DNA of 64,000 nucleotides from Streptomyces sp. SAJ15 (GCF_007595705.1 NZ_NISY01000002.1:62001-126000), one strand, 5' to 3'; shown: positions 1 to 11,688, counted from the first letter of the stretch. Notes: generated by a model not told the origin, from the sequence alone. Numbers and translations are program-made.

Positions 1-404
1 AGAAGCACCTGCGCGCCCAACTCGACGGCGATGGTCGCAGCGTGCCCTGCCTGGGTGTCCTGAAGGGCGTGCCGATGAGCTACTGGGAGGTCTACCGCGC
101 CGACCTCGACCCGCTGGCGCGGCACTATCCGGCCCGGCCGCACGACACCGGGCTCCATCTCCTCATCGGCGGTGTGTCCGACCGCGGTCACGGCCTCGGC
201 AGGACTTTGCTGCGCGCCGCGGCCGATCTCGCGCTCGACCACCGACCCGCCTGCGCGCGCGTCATCGCCGAACCCGACCTACGCAACACCCCCTCCATCG
301 TCGCTTTTCTCAGCGCCGGCTTCCGCTTCTCGGCCGAGCTCGACCTCCCGGACAAGCGCGCGGCGCTGATGCTGCGCGACCGAGCCCTCCGGCATCTGAT
401 GTGA
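1..404 (+). CDS. Siderophore-type GNAT acetyltransferase, 5' end cut by window edge
   Basis: The reading frame is open from the first bases of the window (frame of position 3) to the TGA at 402-404, so the N-terminus lies outside. The visible ~133 residues contain a GNAT acetyl-CoA binding motif (RGHGLGRTLLRAA) preceded by YWEVYRADLDPLARHY and HDTGLHLLIGG, which resemble the IucB/DesC family that acylates N-hydroxylated diamines or lysine in hydroxamate siderophore synthesis. The gene is followed 121 bases later by a NIS siderophore synthetase on the same strand, as in desferrioxamine-type operons where the acyltransferase makes the monomer that the synthetase joins. The substrate cannot be read from this fragment. 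An N-terminal monooxygenase or decarboxylase partner would be expected upstream of the window (inference). Confidence 0.8.
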   Translation, partial: KHLRAQLDGDGRSVPCLGVLKGVPMSYWEVYRADLDPLARHYPARPHDTGLHLLIGGVSDRGHGLGRTLLRAAADLALDHRPACARVIAEPDLRNTPSIVAFLSAGFRFSAELDLPDKRAALMLRDRALRHLM

Positions 405-525
405 GGGCCGCCACCATGATCCGCTCCGCGCTCCGTCCAGCGTCCCTCACTCTCTACACGCCTGACCCGCCGTACTCGTTACACCCGCGCCCGCCGTTTC
501 CGATACCGCACAGGGAGTCCTGTCC

Positions 526-2550
526 GTGCCGAAGCCGCCCGTTACCGATGCCAGCGACGACTCCGAGGGCATCGCCGAGTTCGCCGAAGCCGAGCCCCTG
601 CGACTCCCCTCGGAGCTGAACCGCGCCACCTGGCAGCGGGTCTCCCGACGGCTGCTCGCCAAGATGATCGCCGAGTTCGCCTACGAAGAGATCGTCCAGC
701 CGGTTCCCCGCTCCGCGGCCACCCTCGGCACCTCCGCGCCCGTGCCCTCCGCCCCGGCCCCGTCCGCCGCGCCCTCGGCCCCCGCGCCCGCCCCGGCGGT
801 CGGGCACTGTGCCGGCCACTCCGCGGCGGCCCCCTACGTCCTCCGGCTCGACGACGCCGCCCCGGCCGAGGGAGGAGCCGAGGGAGGAGCGGACGGAGGG
901 GCCGACTCCGGGGGAGGCACGTTGTCCTTCCTGGCCCGGCGCGGCGCGTACGGCAGCTGGTGGGTCGACGAGGCGAGCGTGGCGTGGGACGTCCCGCCGG
1001 TCCCGGAGCCGACGGACGACTCCGTCAACCCGATGGAGTTCCTGATCCGGGCCCGCGGTCTGCTCGGCCTCGACGGCGCCACCCTGGGCCACCTCGTCCG
1101 CGAGCTGGGCACCACGCTCAACGCCGACGCCCGCCTCGACCACACCGCGCTCCCCGCCTCCGACCTCGCCGACCTCGACTACGCCGAGCTGGAGGGCCAC
1201 CAGACCGGGCACCCCTGGATCGTCTTCAACAAGGGGCGGATGGGGTTCTCGGCCAGCGACACCCGGCACTGGGCCCCCGAGGCCCGATGCCCGCGTCCCC
1301 TGCCGTGGATCGCGGTCCGCCGCGGCCTCGCCACCTATCGCGGCGTCCCCGAGCTCGGCGACCCGAACCGGCTGTACGCGCACGAGCTCGACCACGATGT
1401 CCGCGCGGCGTTCGCCGCCGCGCTGGACGCCCGTGGCCTGTGTCCGGGGGACTACCTCTACCTGCCGGTCCATCCGTGGCAGTGGGACGAGATCGTCGTG
1501 CCGCTCTTCGCGGCCGGCATCGCCGCCCACGACATCGTTCCGCTGCCGCCCGCCGACCGCGACCTGCGGCTGCCCCAGCAGTCCATCCGCACCTTCCTCA
1601 ACGTGAGCCGGCCCGGGCGGCACAGCGTGAAGCTCCCGCTCTCCATCCTCAACACACTCGTGTGGCGGGGGCTGCCGACCCGGCTGACCAAGGCGGCGCC
1701 CGCGGTCACGGGCTGGGTGCGCGGACTGTGCGAGAGCGACGCGTTCCTGCGCGACGACTGCCGGGTGATCCTGCTGGGCGAGGTCGCCTCCGTCGCGGTC
1801 GGCCACGAGGTCTACGACCGGCTGCCGGAGGCGCCGTACCAGTACAAGGAGCTCCTGGGGGCGATCTGGCGGGAGCCGCTGGCCCGACATCTGGTCCCGG
1901 GCGAGCGCGCCCGCACCCTGGCGGCGCTGCTGCACACCGACTCCCGAGGGCGCGCCTTCGTGGCCGAGCTGGTCGAGCGCTCCGGGATGCCGCCCCGGGA
2001 CTGGCTGCGGCTGCTCTTCAAGGCCCTGCTGCCACCGCTGCTGCACTTCCTCTACCGCTACGGCACCGTGTTCTCCCCGCACGGCGAGAACACCGTCATC
2101 GTCTTCGACGGGAACGACGTCCCCGCGCGGATGGCCGTGAAGGACTTCGTCGACGACATCAACGTGAGCGCCGTCCCGGTCCCCGAGCACGCCACGATGC
2201 CGGAGGAGGTACGGGACGTGCTGCTCACCGAGCCGCCCGGCTTCCTCACCCAGTTCATCCACTCCGGGCTCTTCGTCGGCGTCTTCCGCTACCTCGCCCC
2301 GCTCTGCGAGGGGCAACTGGGCATCCCCGAAGCGGACTTCTGGGCCATGGTGCGGGACGAGATCGTCCGCCACCACGAGCGGTTCCCCGAGCTCAAGGAG
2401 CGCTTCGAGACCTTCGACCTGCTCACCGAGCGCATCGAGCGGCTGTGTCTGAACCGCAACCGACTGCACCTGGACGGCTACCGCGACCGCCCGACCCGCC
2501 CGCACGCCGCGGTGCACGGCACCGTACCCAACCCGCTCCACCAGGGCTGA
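526..2550 (+). CDS. IucA/IucC-family (NIS) siderophore synthetase, DesD-like
   Basis: 674 residues, GTG start preceded by AGGGAG at 512-517. It belongs to the ATP-dependent NRPS-independent siderophore synthetases. Visible hallmarks are GHPWIVFNKGRMGFS (from residue ~228), HPWQWDEIVVP, KLPLSILNTLVWRGLPTR, SPHGENTVIVFDGN (from ~518) and AVKDFVDDINVS, covering the nucleotide- and carboxylate-binding parts of the fold. It would condense hydroxamate monomers made with the upstream acetyltransferase. DesD proteins are about 600 residues; the excess here is an Ala/Pro/Gly-rich stretch at roughly residues 65-135 including EGGAEGGADGGAD, encoded by short near-repeats around 865-905. That insert sits between conserved regions and is probably a flexible loop. 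The specific product (desferrioxamine or another hydroxamate) cannot be decided from sequence alone. Confidence 0.9.
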   Translation: MPKPPVTDASDDSEGIAEFAEAEPLRLPSELNRATWQRVSRRLLAKMIAEFAYEEIVQPVPRSAATLGTSAPVPSAPAPSAAPSAPAPAPAVGHCAGHSAAAPYVLRLDDAAPAEGGAEGGADGGADSGGGTLSFLARRGAYGSWWVDEASVAWDVPPVPEPTDDSVNPMEFLIRARGLLGLDGATLGHLVRELGTTLNADARLDHTALPASDLADLDYAELEGHQTGHPWIVFNKGRMGFSASDTRHWAPEARCPRPLPWIAVRRGLATYRGVPELGDPNRLYAHELDHDVRAAFAAALDARGLCPGDYLYLPVHPWQWDEIVVPLFAAGIAAHDIVPLPPADRDLRLPQQSIRTFLNVSRPGRHSVKLPLSILNTLVWRGLPTRLTKAAPAVTGWVRGLCESDAFLRDDCRVILLGEVASVAVGHEVYDRLPEAPYQYKELLGAIWREPLARHLVPGERARTLAALLHTDSRGRAFVAELVERSGMPPRDWLRLLFKALLPPLLHFLYRYGTVFSPHGENTVIVFDGNDVPARMAVKDFVDDINVSAVPVPEHATMPEEVRDVLLTEPPGFLTQFIHSGLFVGVFRYLAPLCEGQLGIPEADFWAMVRDEIVRHHERFPELKERFETFDLLTERIERLCLNRNRLHLDGYRDRPTRPHAAVHGTVPNPLHQG

Positions 2551-2588
2551 TCGCGGTTGTCAGTGGTGGGCCGTAGGGTGGACGCGCT

Positions 2589-4592
2589 ATGACGAAGCCC
2601 TCCCTCCCCGAGCTCCTGCACGCCGCCGTCTCCGCCGTGGGCGGCTCGGAGCGCCCCGGTCAGGTCACCATGGCCGAAGCCGTCGCCGAGGCCGTCGACG
2701 ACAACGCCCATCTGCTCGTCCAGGCCGGCACCGGCACCGGTAAGTCGCTCGGCTATCTGGTGCCCGCCCTGGCCCACGGAGAGCGGGTCGTGGTGGCCAC
2801 CGCCACCCTCGCGCTCCAGCGGCAGCTCGTCGAGCGCGACCTGCCCCGGACGGTCGACGCGCTGCACCCGTTGCTGCGCCGCCGGCCGGACTTCGCCATG
2901 CTCAAGGGCCGCTCGAACTACCTGTGTCTGCATCGGCTGCACGAGGGCGTGCCCCAGGACGACGAAGAGGGTCTCTTCGATCCGTTCGAGGCCGCGGCAC
3001 CCACCAGCAAGCTGGGCCAGGATCTGCTGCGGATGCGGGACTGGGCCGACGAGACGGAGACCGGCGACCGGGACGACCTGACCCCCGGCGTCTCCGACCG
3101 GGCCTGGTCGCAGGTGTCGGTCACGTCGCGCGAGTGCCTCGGCGCCTCCAAGTGCGCCTACGGGGCCGAGTGCTTCGCCGAGGCCGCGCGGGAGCGCGCC
3201 AAGCTCGCCGACGTCGTGGTCACCAACCACGCCCTGCTCGCCATCGACGCCATCGAGGGCGCCCCCGTGCTGCCCAGCCACGAGGTGCTGATCGTCGACG
3301 AGGCCCATGAGCTGGTCTCCCGGGTGACCGGGGTGGCCACCGGCGAGCTCACACCGGGCCAGGTCAACCGTGCCGTGCGGCGCTCCGCCAAGCTCGTCAA
3401 CGAGAAGGAGGCCGACGCCCTGCAGACGGCGGCCGAGACCTTCGAGCGGCTGATGGAGCTGGCCCTCCCGGGCCGCCTGGAGGAGATCCCGGAGGACCTC
3501 GGATACGCCCTGATGTCGCTGCGGGACGCCGCCCGCGACGTGATCTCGGCGCTGGGCGCCACCCGCGACAAGTCGGTCCAGGACGAGGACGCGGTGCGCA
3601 AGCAGGCCCTCGCCTCGGTGGAGAACATCCAGGCGGTGGCCGAGCGCATCGTGCAGGGCTCCGAGTACGACGTGGTCTGGTACGAGCGTCACGACCGCTT
3701 CGGCGCCTCGTTGCGCGTCGCCCCGCTGTCGGTCTCCGGCCTGCTGCGCGAGAAGCTGTTCGAGGACCGCTCGGTGGTGCTCACCTCGGCCACCCTCAAG
3801 CTCGGCGGGGACTTCAACGGCGTCGCGGCCTCGCTCGGCCTGGGCCCCGAGGGCGCCGCGAGCGCCCAGGGCGGGGCCGGTGGCGAGGGCTCCGGCATTG
3901 AGAGTCCGGTCTGGAAGGGGCTCGACGTCGGCTCCCCCTTCGACTATCGCAAGCAGGGGATCCTCTACGTCGCCAAGCACCTGGCCCAGCCCGGCCGGGA
4001 GGGCAGCCGCGGGGACATGATCGATGAGCTGGCCGAGCTGATGGAGGCCGCGGGCGGCCGCACGCTGGGGCTGTTCTCCTCGATGCGCGCCGCCCAGGCG
4101 GCCGCGGAGGAACTGCGCGGGCGACTGGACGTGCCGATCCTGCTCCAGGGCGAGGAGACCCTCGGCGAGCTCATCCGGGGCTTCGCGGCGGACGCGCGCA
4201 CCTGCCTCTTCGGCACCCTGTCGCTGTGGCAGGGCGTGGATGTGCCGGGCGCCAGCTGCCAGCTTGTGGTGATGGACCGGATCCCGTTCCCGCGCCCGGA
4301 CGACCCGCTGATGAGCGCCCGGCAGAAGTCGGTCGAGGAGGGCGGGGGCAACGGCTTCATGGCGGTGGCCGCGACACACGCCGCGCTGTTGATGGCCCAA
4401 GGAGCCGGGCGCCTGGTGCGGGCGACGGGAGACCGCGGCGTGGTGGCGGTGCTCGACCCCCGGCTGGAGCGCGCCCGCTACGGCGGCTTTCTGCGGGCCT
4501 CGATGCCCGACTTCTGGTACACGACGGACCGCAACCAGGTGCGCCGCTCCCTGGCCGCCATCGATGCCGCCGCCCGCGCGGAGGGCAGGTAG
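2589..4592 (+). CDS. DinG/XPD-family ATP-dependent DNA helicase
   Basis: 667 residues. Superfamily 2 iron-sulfur helicase with Walker A AGTGTGKS at residues 46-53, DEAH near 236, motif III-like LTSATL, and the C-terminal motifs LFGTLSLWQGVDVPG and QGAGRLVRATGDRG. Four cysteines (C113, C183, C189, C195; the last three as C-x5-C-x5-C) are placed like the [4Fe-4S] ligands of DinG/XPD between motifs I and II. Family members unwind 5' to 3' and process damage-induced or transcription-linked structures. It is convergent with lexA, a setting that suits DNA repair, but I see no SOS box upstream of this gene. A TAGGGT element at 2574-2579 lies 9 bases before the ATG, suggesting a very short or absent leader. 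Low-complexity insert around residues 415-435 (GPEGAASAQGGAGGEG). Confidence 0.92.
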   Translation: MTKPSLPELLHAAVSAVGGSERPGQVTMAEAVAEAVDDNAHLLVQAGTGTGKSLGYLVPALAHGERVVVATATLALQRQLVERDLPRTVDALHPLLRRRPDFAMLKGRSNYLCLHRLHEGVPQDDEEGLFDPFEAAAPTSKLGQDLLRMRDWADETETGDRDDLTPGVSDRAWSQVSVTSRECLGASKCAYGAECFAEAARERAKLADVVVTNHALLAIDAIEGAPVLPSHEVLIVDEAHELVSRVTGVATGELTPGQVNRAVRRSAKLVNEKEADALQTAAETFERLMELALPGRLEEIPEDLGYALMSLRDAARDVISALGATRDKSVQDEDAVRKQALASVENIQAVAERIVQGSEYDVVWYERHDRFGASLRVAPLSVSGLLREKLFEDRSVVLTSATLKLGGDFNGVAASLGLGPEGAASAQGGAGGEGSGIESPVWKGLDVGSPFDYRKQGILYVAKHLAQPGREGSRGDMIDELAELMEAAGGRTLGLFSSMRAAQAAAEELRGRLDVPILLQGEETLGELIRGFAADARTCLFGTLSLWQGVDVPGASCQLVVMDRIPFPRPDDPLMSARQKSVEEGGGNGFMAVAATHAALLMAQGAGRLVRATGDRGVVAVLDPRLERARYGGFLRASMPDFWYTTDRNQVRRSLAAIDAAARAEGR

Positions 4593-4764
4593 ACCGGGAG
4601 GGCGTACGCGCCGGAGGAGACGCGGCGTACGGGCCGCTCGTCTGTGGTGCGTAGGCCGCTGGTCCGCGGCGCGAGGGCTGCTCGTCAGTGGTGTGGGGGC
4701 GCTGGCGCGCCGGGCGAGCCGGCGGCGGGCCCCGCGCACCAGAGACGACAGGGAAAGAGAAGCT

Positions 4765-4798
4765 GGGCCCCGGAACCGGCGCAGTGGTCCCGGGGCCC
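4765..4798. terminator. Hairpin between convergent dinG-like gene and lexA
   Basis: GGGCCCCGG-A-ACC pairs with GGT-C-CCGGGGCCC (13 bp, one mismatch, ~8-base loop). It lies in the 220-base gap between two genes that converge, so it can end transcripts from both sides. No U-tract, as is normal in Streptomyces. Confidence 0.6.
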
Positions 4799-4815
4799 GG
4801 TCGTGAGGCGTGTCC

Positions 4816-5601
4816 TCAGACCCGCCGGAGCACCGCGACCACCTTGCCGAGGATGGTCGCCTCGTCGCCGGGGATGGGCTGGTAGGCGGCGTTGTGCGGG
4901 AGCAGCCACACATGCCCGTCTTCCCGCTTGAAGCGCTTCACCGTGGCCTCGCCGTCGAGCATCGCGGCGACGATGTCACCGTTCTCGGCGACGGGCTGAC
5001 GGCGGACGGTCACCCAGTCCCCGTCGCAGATCGCGGCTTCGATCATGGAGTCGCCGACGACCTTGAGTACGAACAGCTCGCCGTCGCCGACCAGTTGCCG
5101 CGGGAGCGGGAAGACGTCCTCGACCGACTCCTCGGCCAGGATCGGGCCGCCGGCGGCGATCCGGCCGACCAGCGGCACATAGGAGGCGGCGGGCTTGCCG
5201 GTGGTGTCCGCCGGCTGTGCGGTGGGCTGGTCCGAGCCACGCACCTCGTAGGCGCGGGGGCGGTGCGGGTCCCGACGGAGGAAGCCCTTACGCTCCAGGG
5301 CCATCAGCTGGTGCGCCACCGACGAGGTGCTGGACAGCCCCACGGCCTGGCCGATCTCCCGCATGGACGGTGGGTAGCCGCGGCGCTGCACGGAGTCGCG
5401 GATCACTTCGATGACCCGCCGCTGTCGATCGGTCAGCCCGGAACTGTCGGCCCGGATCCCTGGGGGGCGGCCGGGAAGCGAGCGTGTGGGCTTCGCGCCC
5501 TCGGGGTTCGTGGCTTCGCTCGTCATCGTGTGCGCGTGTTCGAGTCGACTCTGGGAGCGGTCCTGGGCGGTGATGGTGGCACTGTCTGTGGTGGTGGTCA
5601 C
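4816..5601 (-). CDS. lexA: LexA, SOS-response repressor
   Basis: 261 residues, GTG start with GAGAGGGG upstream. The N-terminal winged helix (about residues 55-120) contains the recognition helix region [17 protein letters not shown]. The C-terminal autoprotease domain has the Ala150-Gly151 cleavage pair (GRIAAGGP), catalytic Ser185 (GDSMIEA) and Lys222 (EATVKRF). LexA represses DNA-repair genes and cleaves itself when RecA filaments form. A LexA-type operator overlaps the -35 of its own promoter (5641-5682), indicating autorepression. It is about 30 residues longer at the N-terminus than E. coli-type LexA, as in other streptomycetes; that tail is not conserved. Divergent from nrdR, so LexA and NrdR sites share one 690-base intergenic region. 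Confidence 0.97.
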   Translation of the reverse strand: MTTTTDSATITAQDRSQSRLEHAHTMTSEATNPEGAKPTRSLPGRPPGIRADSSGLTDRQRRVIEVIRDSVQRRGYPPSMREIGQAVGLSSTSSVAHQLMALERKGFLRRDPHRPRAYEVRGSDQPTAQPADTTGKPAASYVPLVGRIAAGGPILAEESVEDVFPLPRQLVGDGELFVLKVVGDSMIEAAICDGDWVTVRRQPVAENGDIVAAMLDGEATVKRFKREDGHVWLLPHNAAYQPIPGDEATILGKVVAVLRRV

Positions 5602-5640
5602 GTCGTCGGCCCCTCTCGAAATGTTCTCCCTGGTTGGTCA

Positions 5641-5682
5641 ACGGTAGTTGCTTTCGAAAGGTTGCGCCAAACACACGTTCGA
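5641..5682 (-). promoter_or_regulatory. lexA promoter with SOS (LexA) box
   Basis: On the minus strand, -35 TTGGCG (5670-5665) and -10 TACCGT (5646-5641) are separated by 18 bases. The sequence CCAAACACACGTTCGA at 5667-5682 matches the actinobacterial/Bacillus-type LexA box TCGAACnnnnGTTCGA at all but two non-spacer positions and overlaps the -35. A perfect palindrome CTTTCGAAAG (5651-5660) lies inside the spacer. The rest of the gap to nrdR (5700-6100) shows no open gene. Confidence 0.75.
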
Positions 5683-6109
5683 GTGAAATCTCGCGGATCG
5701 GCTGACGCGATCAAGGGATCGGGTGTATGGGCGGACCGTGGATCCGGGGTCGGAGTGGCATCCAGTGTGGCACTTCGCGGTCCCGATTCCCGCTTTGAGG
5801 GCCCGCCTCGACCGCGTTTCGTCGCCTCGCGTCCGCCGTCGGGAGTGCTCCGGCGGGGGTGCTTCCCGGCGGCTCTCCGGTCGCAGCTCCACCGTCCGTG
5901 CGGCGGCGGCCCGTCCGGGGGAGGGGTGCGGTGCGACACCGCCATGCGGCGGATGCCCGATCGCCCCTGCGGCTGACCTCCCGATCTGCCCCGAAGGCCG
6001 CCGTCCGGGTGGCTTCGCGTAGTCTCGTCCCCACTGTTCCCGCGCGCGCCCGCGCGGTGGCGACTCCTCGGCACGTCAGCGGCATGATCGGCGCGGAGAG
6101 TGCACCGGG

Positions 6110-6156
6110 CACCACATCTAGTGGTGTGATTGGGGTCCGCCACCACAGGTTGTGTC
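6110..6156 (+). promoter_or_regulatory. Paired NrdR boxes upstream of nrdR-nrdJ
   Basis: Two imperfect palindromes start with the same CACCACA at 6110 (CACCACATCTAGTGGTG) and 6141 (CACCACAGGTTGTGT). The 31-base spacing, three helical turns, is the spacing known for tandem NrdR boxes, and both resemble the consensus ACAC..ATAT..GTGT. A possible -10, TATGCT, lies at 6186-6191, about 100 bases before the nrdR ATG. This implies that NrdR autoregulates itself and nrdJ. Confidence 0.75.
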
Positions 6157-6290
6157 CCTGGTACGGAGCCCCCTCGGTGGTCGCCTATGCTGGTGGCTGC
6201 TTCGAGAGGCCCTCACGACGGGCCGGTCGAGGCTGTCAGTCGTACCTGGTCGTACGCCGTTTCCGAGGGTGGAAGAAGGGTGGGGAAACC

Positions 6291-6827
6291 ATGCACTGCC
6301 CCTTCTGCAGGCACCCCGACAGCCGAGTCGTCGACAGTCGGACCACCGACGACGGCTGCTCCATTCGTCGGCGTCGCCAGTGCCCGGACTGCTCCCGGCG
6401 GTTCACCACCGTGGAGACCGCGTCCCTGATGGTGATCAAGCGGAGCGGGGTCACCGAGCCCTTCAGTCGCACCAAGGTCATCTCTGGGGTGCGCAAGGCG
6501 TGCCAGGGGCGCCCGGTCACCGAGGACGCGCTCGCCCTGCTGGGGCAGCGGGTCGAGGAGGCGGTGCGCGCGACCGGCAGCGCCGAGCTGTCGACCCATG
6601 ACGTGGGGCTCGCGATACTCGGCCCGCTCAAGGAGCTCGACCTCGTCGCGTACCTCCGGTTCGCCTCCGTCTACCAGGCGTTCGACTCGCTGGAGGACTT
6701 CGAGGCGGCCGTCGCCGAGCTGCGTCAACAGCAGCCGCTCCGCGCGCCCGCCGAGGGCGGGCCGGACGCCGCCACCGGGCGTGGTGGAGCCGTGCAGGAC
6801 TCCGCGCCTGCCGTCGTCGCCGACTGA
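6291..6827 (+). CDS. nrdR: NrdR, transcriptional repressor of ribonucleotide reductases
   Basis: 178 residues from the ATG at 6291. The zinc ribbon is formed by C3, C6, C31 and C34 (MHCPFC...CPDC), followed by an ATP-cone domain at about residues 46-136 ([16 protein letters not shown]...). NrdR senses the ATP/dATP balance and represses RNR promoters at paired boxes such as those at 6110-6156. The frame stays open far upstream to 5859, but the conserved protein begins exactly at MHCPFC, so the longer reading is rejected. The C-terminal ~30 residues after the cone ([12 protein letters not shown]...) are a variable tail. It is followed 114 bases later by nrdJ. Confidence 0.97.
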   Translation: MHCPFCRHPDSRVVDSRTTDDGCSIRRRRQCPDCSRRFTTVETASLMVIKRSGVTEPFSRTKVISGVRKACQGRPVTEDALALLGQRVEEAVRATGSAELSTHDVGLAILGPLKELDLVAYLRFASVYQAFDSLEDFEAAVAELRQQQPLRAPAEGGPDAATGRGGAVQDSAPAVVAD

Positions 6828-6941
6828 GCGACGACCACGAACCTGCCCGGGCGCCGCCGTGCGCGTGGGCGACAGAACAGAACACCGTGCCAAGGAAGAA
6901 TTTGGCACATCAGGGCGTTTTGCCCGTATCAGGGAGGCGGA

Positions 6942-9845
<2,904 letters not shown>

Positions 9846-9881
9846 TGCCGGGCCCGTCCCGGCGGTGATCTGACCAGTCAG

Positions 9882-9915
9882 GGCGGTGGCGCCGATTCTT
9901 CGGCGCCACCGCCCT
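9882..9915 (+). terminator. Strong hairpin terminator of nrdR-nrdJ
   Basis: Perfect 14-bp stem GGGCGGTGGCGCCG / CGGCGCCACCGCCC with the loop ATTCTT, 37 bases after the nrdJ stop codon. Confidence 0.85.
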
Positions 9916-10003
9916 TGGCGTTGGTGGCCTTGGGCTCGCGCCCGAGGCGACCCGGTCCGCCGTCCGACGGTGAGCGAGAGGCCCGGGAGCACGCGCACTT
10001 CAC

Positions 10004-10046
10004 CCCCGGGGCGGGGAGCCGAGGACATCGGCTCCCCGCCCCGGGG
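10004..10046. terminator. Second, 19-bp perfect hairpin
   Basis: Left arm 10004-10022 and right arm 10028-10046 are perfect complements (arm begins CCCCGGGGCGGGG) around the 5-base loop GGACA. It lies 89 bases beyond the nrdJ terminator in otherwise gene-free DNA, so it is either a back-up terminator or a block to read-through into the gene at 10165. Confidence 0.6.
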
Positions 10047-10152
10047 TCGTGGTGTGTACGGCTCGGGGCGAGCATGCGAGCGCGCGCCGTAGCGCGCCGG
10101 CGCGCGGGCGGTTCTCGTCCCTGGCACGTGATGCACGCCACCTTCGGAGTCG

Positions 10153-10164
10153 TACGATATTGCG
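10153..10164 (+). promoter_or_regulatory. Leaderless-type -10 element
   Basis: TACGAT at 10153-10158 ends 6 bases before the GTG at 10165, placing the predicted transcription start on the start codon. No Shine-Dalgarno sequence is present. Confidence 0.55.
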
Positions 10165-10770
10165 GTGCTGGTCAAGTGGATTCGCTGCACCGTGGTGGAC
10201 CGCCGAGGGTTCGAGCGCGGGCAGCGGAAGTGGGCGGGGTTGCTCGGCGAACCGGGGTTCCGGGGTCAGGGCGGTGGTTGGAGCTTCCGGCGCCCGGACG
10301 TGGCGCACATATTCGGCTTCTGGGAGAGCCGCGCGTTCTACGACTCCTTCATGGCGCGATCACATGATCGTCTGGCTGCGGGACAGGCGGGGACGTTCAA
10401 GAACACCCAGGTCAGACTGTTCGAGCGCAGGTTTGACGTGAAGGTGGGCTTCCAGCCGCGGTTCAGCGACGCGGATGTGGTCCGGGTAGCCCACTGTCGG
10501 GTGCACGAGGACCGGGTGGAGCACTTCACCCATGTGCAGGAGAAAGTGTGGAACCCGGCTATGGCGGGGTCGCCCGGGATGCTGCGCGGGGTCTTCGGCG
10601 AGGCGCCGGGAAGCGAGTTCCTGGTGTTGTCCATCTGGGACTCGGCCGCCGAGCACGGGAAGTACCGCACGGAGCGGGTCGAGCGGCTCGCGCTGCGCGC
10701 GCAGACCGAGACCGATGTGGCGGCGATCGCCGGAGATGTCGTGGCCCTGGAGTCCACCTGGACCGTCTGA
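10165..10770 (+). CDS. YdbC/DUF4937-family protein with dimeric alpha-beta barrel fold
   Basis: 201 residues from a GTG (MLVKWIRCTVVDRRGFERGQRKW). The sequence falls into two similar halves: residues ~1-95 with the phrase GGGWSFRRPDVAHIFGFWESRAFYDSFM and residues ~96-201 with HFTHVQEKVWNPAMAG...FLVLSIWDSAAEHGKY. Such ABM-like repeats are typical of antibiotic-monooxygenase-fold proteins annotated YdbC or DUF4937, whose reaction is not established. I see no catalytic residues that would define a substrate. It stands alone between the nrdJ terminators and the convergent TetR gene, and appears to be read from a leaderless transcript. Confidence 0.75.
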   Translation: MLVKWIRCTVVDRRGFERGQRKWAGLLGEPGFRGQGGGWSFRRPDVAHIFGFWESRAFYDSFMARSHDRLAAGQAGTFKNTQVRLFERRFDVKVGFQPRFSDADVVRVAHCRVHEDRVEHFTHVQEKVWNPAMAGSPGMLRGVFGEAPGSEFLVLSIWDSAAEHGKYRTERVERLALRAQTETDVAAIAGDVVALESTWTV

Positions 10771-10944
10771 CCGCGCGGGACGTACGCGGGCCGACCGACG
10801 GCCCGCTCATGCCCCGGGCCCAGCCCGGGCGGTACCCGGTCGGTACGGGGCCGACCGGGCCGGGCTGAGCGGGGTGCGCGCGGGGCCCGCCCGGCGGCCG
10901 GGGCGCGTGGCGCGGCCGCTCGCGCGCGCCGTGCGGCATCCCGG

Positions 10945-11688
10945 TCAACCCGTCGCACCGCCCGGAGTGGCGCCCGTGGTGTCGCTCGTCGTGTAGGCCC
11001 CGGCGCTCACGGCCGCGTGGACGGCCGCCGCGGTCTGGTCGGCGAGGGCCTCGTCGAGCGGTTCGCGGGTGATCAGGACCCGGAAGAACAGCGGTGCGGA
11101 GACGGCCCGTACGACCGCGTCCGCGTCGGTGCCCGCCGGCGCCTCGCCGCGCTCCACCGCGCGCCGGACGACGTCGGCGCAGCGCGCGAAGCGCTCGGCG
11201 TAGAAGCCGCGCAGCGCGTCCGCGGCGCGCTCGGACTGGAACGCCGCGGCGATGAACGCGCTGGGAGCGGCGGCGGTCGCGGGGTCGGAGAAGGTGTCGT
11301 ACACCTCCCGGGCCAGGGCGCGGAGATCGCCTTCGAGGGTCCCCGTGTCGGGCGGGGTCCAGCTGTCCTCGCCCGCCAGGTCGAGGGCGTCGGCGACCAG
11401 CCCCTCCACGCCGCCCCAGCGACGGTAGAGCGTGGTCTTGTGGACGCCGGAGTGCTCGGCGACGTACTCGACGGTCAGGCCGGGATAGCCGTGTTCCGTG
11501 AGCCCGGTGAGGACGGCGTCACGGACGGCGGCGCGGGTCCGGGCGGTGCGCCCGCCCGGGCGGACGGTCCCGGGCGGCTGCGACGCGTTCGGGGCGGCGG
11601 TGTCGGTGCGCGTGGGGGTGCTGCCGGCTTTGGCGCCGCCCCGCCGGCGTCCGGCCCGGGAACCGGAGGTGGGGGATTCCGTATTCAA
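10945..11688 (-). CDS. TetR-family transcriptional repressor
   Basis: 247 residues from a TTG at 11688 that has AGGAG six bases upstream; the frame continues much further upstream but that part is antisense to the ABC-F gene and is not coding. The helix-turn-helix lies at about residues 48-95 (AVRDAVLTGLTEHGYPGLTVEYVAEHSGVHKTTLYRRWGG), followed by an all-helical ligand-binding domain ending FFRVLITREPLDEALADQTAAAVHAAV. It has a long disordered N-terminal tail of ~45 residues (SGSRAGRRRGGAKAGSTP). Divergent from an ABC-F protein with a shared 120-base promoter region containing repeated TTGCGTTA elements, so it probably represses that gene and itself, with an antibiotic or metabolite as inducer (inference). 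Confidence 0.88.
   Translation of the reverse strand: MNTESPTSGSRAGRRRGGAKAGSTPTRTDTAAPNASQPPGTVRPGGRTARTRAAVRDAVLTGLTEHGYPGLTVEYVAEHSGVHKTTLYRRWGGVEGLVADALDLAGEDSWTPPDTGTLEGDLRALAREVYDTFSDPATAAAPSAFIAAAFQSERAADALRGFYAERFARCADVVRRAVERGEAPAGTDADAVVRAVSAPLFFRVLITREPLDEALADQTAAAVHAAVSAGAYTTSDTTGATPGGATG

Noticed and set aside
454..2541. Long minus-strand frame opposite the siderophore synthetase
   Set aside because: Shadow frame caused by high-GC third-position bias; sequence is Arg/Gly/Val-rich with no domain.
2557..2579. TTGTCA and TAGGGT as a sigma-70 promoter of the DinG-like gene
   Set aside because: Spacing of 11 bases is too short for -35/-10; only the -10 is retained as possible.
5859..6290. 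N-terminal extension of nrdR
   Set aside because: The conserved family starts at MHCPFC (6291); the extension crosses the NrdR boxes and is Arg/Pro-rich.
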